NCBI GenBank assembly: GCA_011045925.1
Contig: DSBS01000040.1
Coordinates: 1-22,319, forward strand
DNA: 22,319 nucleotides
Source of the DNA: Candidatus Woesearchaeota archaeon
GTDB taxonomy: Archaea; Nanobdellota; Nanobdellia; Woesearchaeales; JASKKU01
Direction: 5' to 3'
The notes under the pieces are model-generated. The model worked only from the letters and a program-made list of their open reading frames with translations, was not told the DNA's origin and did not search any database. Both the position numbers and the translations under genes were made by a program. Positions 20,262 to 22,319 of the stretch are shown in pieces (the first letter of the stretch is position 1; each line of letters begins with the position of its first letter).

Positions 20262-20287
20262 CAAAAAAAAATAGAAAAAAGAAAAAA
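20262..20287 (-). terminator. T-rich terminator after the surface-protein gene
   Basis: On the minus strand three runs of six or more T, one of nine, begin right after the stop at 20288, without a hairpin: a classic archaeal oligo-T terminator. Confidence 0.6.
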
Positions 20288-22319
20288 CTAGGCATACCTA
20301 TTCTTATGCCTGAGATAAACGATTCCAAGGGCTATCAGAATCAGAATGAGCAGCAGCAATAGGAACGGCCACCCTCCTCCTGTGAGGCTTAAAGGCTTCC
20401 TTTCACTTTGCTCATCTGCAATTCTTCCTGTGATTACTCCAAGGTCTTCTTCCTCTTCTTCTGGTGCAGTCTCTTCCTCAGGCTCAACTACGCCCTCATC
20501 AACTCTTGCAGGCTCTGTTGGTGCCTGACCTGGCTCTTCTGGTGTTGGTAGCAATGGCCTTTGCTGTTCCTCAACCTCAGTCTGGCCATCACAGGGCCTA
20601 GCCTCTTCTGGCTTTTCTGTTGTGTTGATGCACCTTGTATTCTCTTTTACGCACTCCCTTGTCTCAAACCCATCTATGCATTCTGACCACTCTGTGCATT
20701 CCCAGGTTGTATAGCACTCAAAGAAGCCTCCACGGGCTCCTCCTGCCGGAGAAGATGAAACCTTATCGCCAAAGATTCCAAAAACTCCATACTTACCTTC
20801 CTCAACCTCTGCCCAGACATAGTTCTCTTCGGTATTTACTCCGCCTTTTGAAGAGCCGTAAGAAACCCACTTGCCTGTCTTTTCATCAAAGAACTGTATG
20901 AATAAGCTGTTCTCTTTTAGCTTTGAGTCAGCCAGCTCATTATCAGCATAGAAAATCTTCATAATATAGGCTCCTGCGCTGCTAGGCTCACCCGATGCAA
21001 AGAGATAGCCATCCCTTTCTGTCTTTACCCACTTGCCAAAAGCCTCTTTCCTGTAATTGCTTGAGGAAACCGGGTTTTTGTTGAAGAAATGCACTGTCAG
21101 GGTGTTGTAAGAGTATGTCTCTGTTTTCACTTCCTTAGGAATCAGGTAATCAAAGAACTCAAACTCAATTGCATAATCAGGCCCTCCGTAAATCCTGCCC
21201 GTTTCTGTATCGCAAGGGTATAGCTCCTCTATATAAAACTGTATAAAGCCCTGCTGGCCCTTGCTCCCCTCAAGCCCGAATTCATGCCCGTTGACCCAGA
21301 CCTGGCAGCTGCTCGCTGTAAGAGTCCCGCCAAGAGGAATTATTGCACCATTTTGTATGTAAACGTCGTTGTCTTCGCAAAGCACATCTTCTTTTATCCT
21401 CCACTCAAGCGCTCTCTCTGATGAGCTAACGCCTGCAATTTCAGCTGCCCCGATTCCAGCAGAATAGGAGCCCTGGCTATATATTCCATACCCTGCATTG
21501 CTTATGAAGTCGCTGTTAATTAGCTCAGCAGAGGAGTAATATAAATAATTACCATAGTAGCTGTTATCTGCAATGTAGTTGTCCAATATTTCCAAGCAGC
21601 AGCTATAGTAAGACATAATTCCATACCCTGTTCCTCTTGTAATATAGTTGTTTCTGATAACAGTTCCATCTGAAGAATACAGATAAATGCCTGCTTCTCC
21701 TCCGCAGTTTTCATCAATGTTGTTCCCATCTATTATGTTGCTGCTTGACATATAGAGGTTCAGAGCCGCATATTTATTATCATGCATGTAGATTCCTGTA
21801 ATCAGGTTGTTGTCTGAGCCTGTAAGGAAAACCCCGCCGTTGCCATAGCTGCTTGAGAAAGGCTCAATAATTCCGGATTCGGCTTCCACAACTGCCTTAT
21901 CAGCTCTATTAAGAAGAACCTCTTCGCTTATTGCCATCACACCAACAGAATCGGAGTAAACAAATTCACCATTATTGTTCTCCCCTATTTCTCCTCCTCT
22001 AATAACATTGTTATGAGATGATGACAGGATTACTCCTTCTCTTTCATTAAATGTTATAACGTTGTCAATAAATTCGTTATAGTGAGAATTTCCCAGATAT
22101 ACTCCTAAGTCATTATAGCTTATGTAGTTTCCTGAAACAACTGAAGACTCAACATTGTTAAAGTGAATTCCAGTCATATCAGCAAGCACAACACCATTAT
22201 ATCTTATAATATTATTATCAAAAAGGTTGAGTTTTGAGTCTTTAAGCTCAATTCCCGTACTGAAGTGCTCAATAACGCAGTTCCTGACTGTCAAGCCATC
22301 TATAAAATCTGCATAGATG
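20288..22319 (-). CDS. Beta-helix surface protein with Trp/Cys-rich module and C-terminal membrane anchor (5' end outside window)
   Basis: Partial: the frame is open to the window edge and reads IYADFIDGLTVRNC into the visible part, so the nominal TTG at 22294 is not the start. Numbering from that TTG, residues 1-290 are a right-handed parallel beta-helix (NosD/PbH1-like) with repeated Asn-rich turns such as SNIIDGNNI, TVIRNNYI and LEILDNYI. Residues about 300-510 are beta-rich. Residues 524-570 form a Trp/Cys module (WECTEWSEC...RECVKENTRC) resembling a thrombospondin type-1 repeat. Residues 572-635 are Pro/Glu-rich, a likely wall-spanning stalk; 643-661 form a membrane helix followed by a basic end (RHKNR), giving an outside-facing protein anchored by its C-terminus. 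Beta-helices of this type often bind or cleave polysaccharide; no catalytic site is visible. Probably an adhesin, host- or glycan-binding, or cell-surface structural protein. Confidence 0.85.
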   Translation of the reverse strand, partial: IYADFIDGLTVRNCVIEHFSTGIELKDSKLNLFDNNIIRYNGVVLADMTGIHFNNVESSVVSGNYISYNDLGVYLGNSHYNEFIDNVITFNEREGVILSSSHNNVIRGGEIGENNNGEFVYSDSVGVMAISEEVLLNRADKAVVEAESGIIEPFSSSYGNGGVFLTGSDNNLITGIYMHDNKYAALNLYMSSSNIIDGNNIDENCGGEAGIYLYSSDGTVIRNNYITRGTGYGIMSYYSCCLEILDNYIADNSYYGNYLYYSSAELINSDFISNAGYGIYSQGSYSAGIGAAEIAGVSSSERALEWRIKEDVLCEDNDVYIQNGAIIPLGGTLTASSCQVWVNGHEFGLEGSKGQQGFIQFYIEELYPCDTETGRIYGGPDYAIEFEFFDYLIPKEVKTETYSYNTLTVHFFNKNPVSSSNYRKEAFGKWVKTERDGYLFASGEPSSAGAYIMKIFYADNELADSKLKENSLFIQFFDEKTGKWVSYGSSKGGVNTEENYVWAEVEEGKYGVFGIFGDKVSSSPAGGARGGFFECYTTWECTEWSECIDGFETRECVKENTRCINTTEKPEEARPCDGQTEVEEQQRPLLPTPEEPGQAPTEPARVDEGVVEPEEETAPEEEEEDLGVITGRIADEQSERKPLSLTGGGWPFLLLLLILILIALGIVYLRHKNRYA

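Noticed and set aside
1..22319. tRNA genes, CRISPR arrays, insertion sequences, integrase or toxin-antitoxin modules
   Set aside because: Scanned for T-arm GGTTCRANNCC patterns, regularly spaced repeats and transposase motifs; none were found by eye. A tRNAscan or repeat search would settle it.

Overview
The window looks like a piece of an archaeal chromosome, most likely from the DPANN superphylum (Woesearchaeota/Pacearchaeota-like; the lineage is inferred, not proven). The information-processing genes are archaeal: ribosomal protein S6e, translation factor aIF2-gamma, the replication factor C large subunit, a euryarchaeal-type SepF and an MJ0882-like methyltransferase. The 5S rRNA gene stands alone. 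Most genes have an A/T-rich TATA box about 20-23 nt before the start codon and no Shine-Dalgarno sequence, which implies largely leaderless mRNAs. Genes are short, densely packed and mostly in one- or two-gene units. No CRISPR array, tRNA, transposase or integrase was seen.

Layout. 1-5 kb: an orphan 289-aa protein, a mannose-1-phosphate guanylyltransferase, a small Cys-rich exported protein, a YjbQ/UPF0047 protein, a GT4 glycosyltransferase and an orphan 188-aa protein. 5-10 kb: a tandem pair of zinc-type HIT proteins lacking the catalytic histidine, a divergent thymidylate kinase, a coiled-coil/winged-helix protein, a tiny acidic protein, an MJ0882-like methyltransferase divergent from sepF, and a nucleotidyltransferase-like protein with an eroded active site. 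10-14.6 kb: galE, the rps6e/aIF2-gamma pair, and rfcL followed by a MarC-family gene. 14.6-17 kb: 5S rRNA, a phasin-like coiled-coil gene overlapping a broken UbiB/ABC1 kinase gene, and a 12-codon lysine/alanine gene with its own promoter, SD and terminator signals. 17-22.3 kb: an orphan 149-aa protein, an 892-aa family-B DNA polymerase homologue with an intact proofreading exonuclease site but no recognisable polymerase motifs, and the 3' part of a large beta-helix surface protein that runs off the window.

How the genes may work together. The guanylyltransferase, GalE and GT4 enzyme can supply and transfer sugars for surface glycans or glycolipids, and the beta-helix protein is a candidate surface substrate; this link is inferred. 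RfcL, Tmk and the polymerase-like exonuclease relate to DNA replication or repair, SepF to division, and S6e, aIF2-gamma and 5S rRNA to translation. A theme is proteins that keep a family fold but lose expected catalytic residues: both HIT proteins, the nucleotidyltransferase-like protein, the polymerase part of the PolB-like protein and, partly, Tmk. The strongest candidates for undescribed biology are the exonuclease-only PolB homologue, the zinc-only HIT pair and the 12-codon gene.
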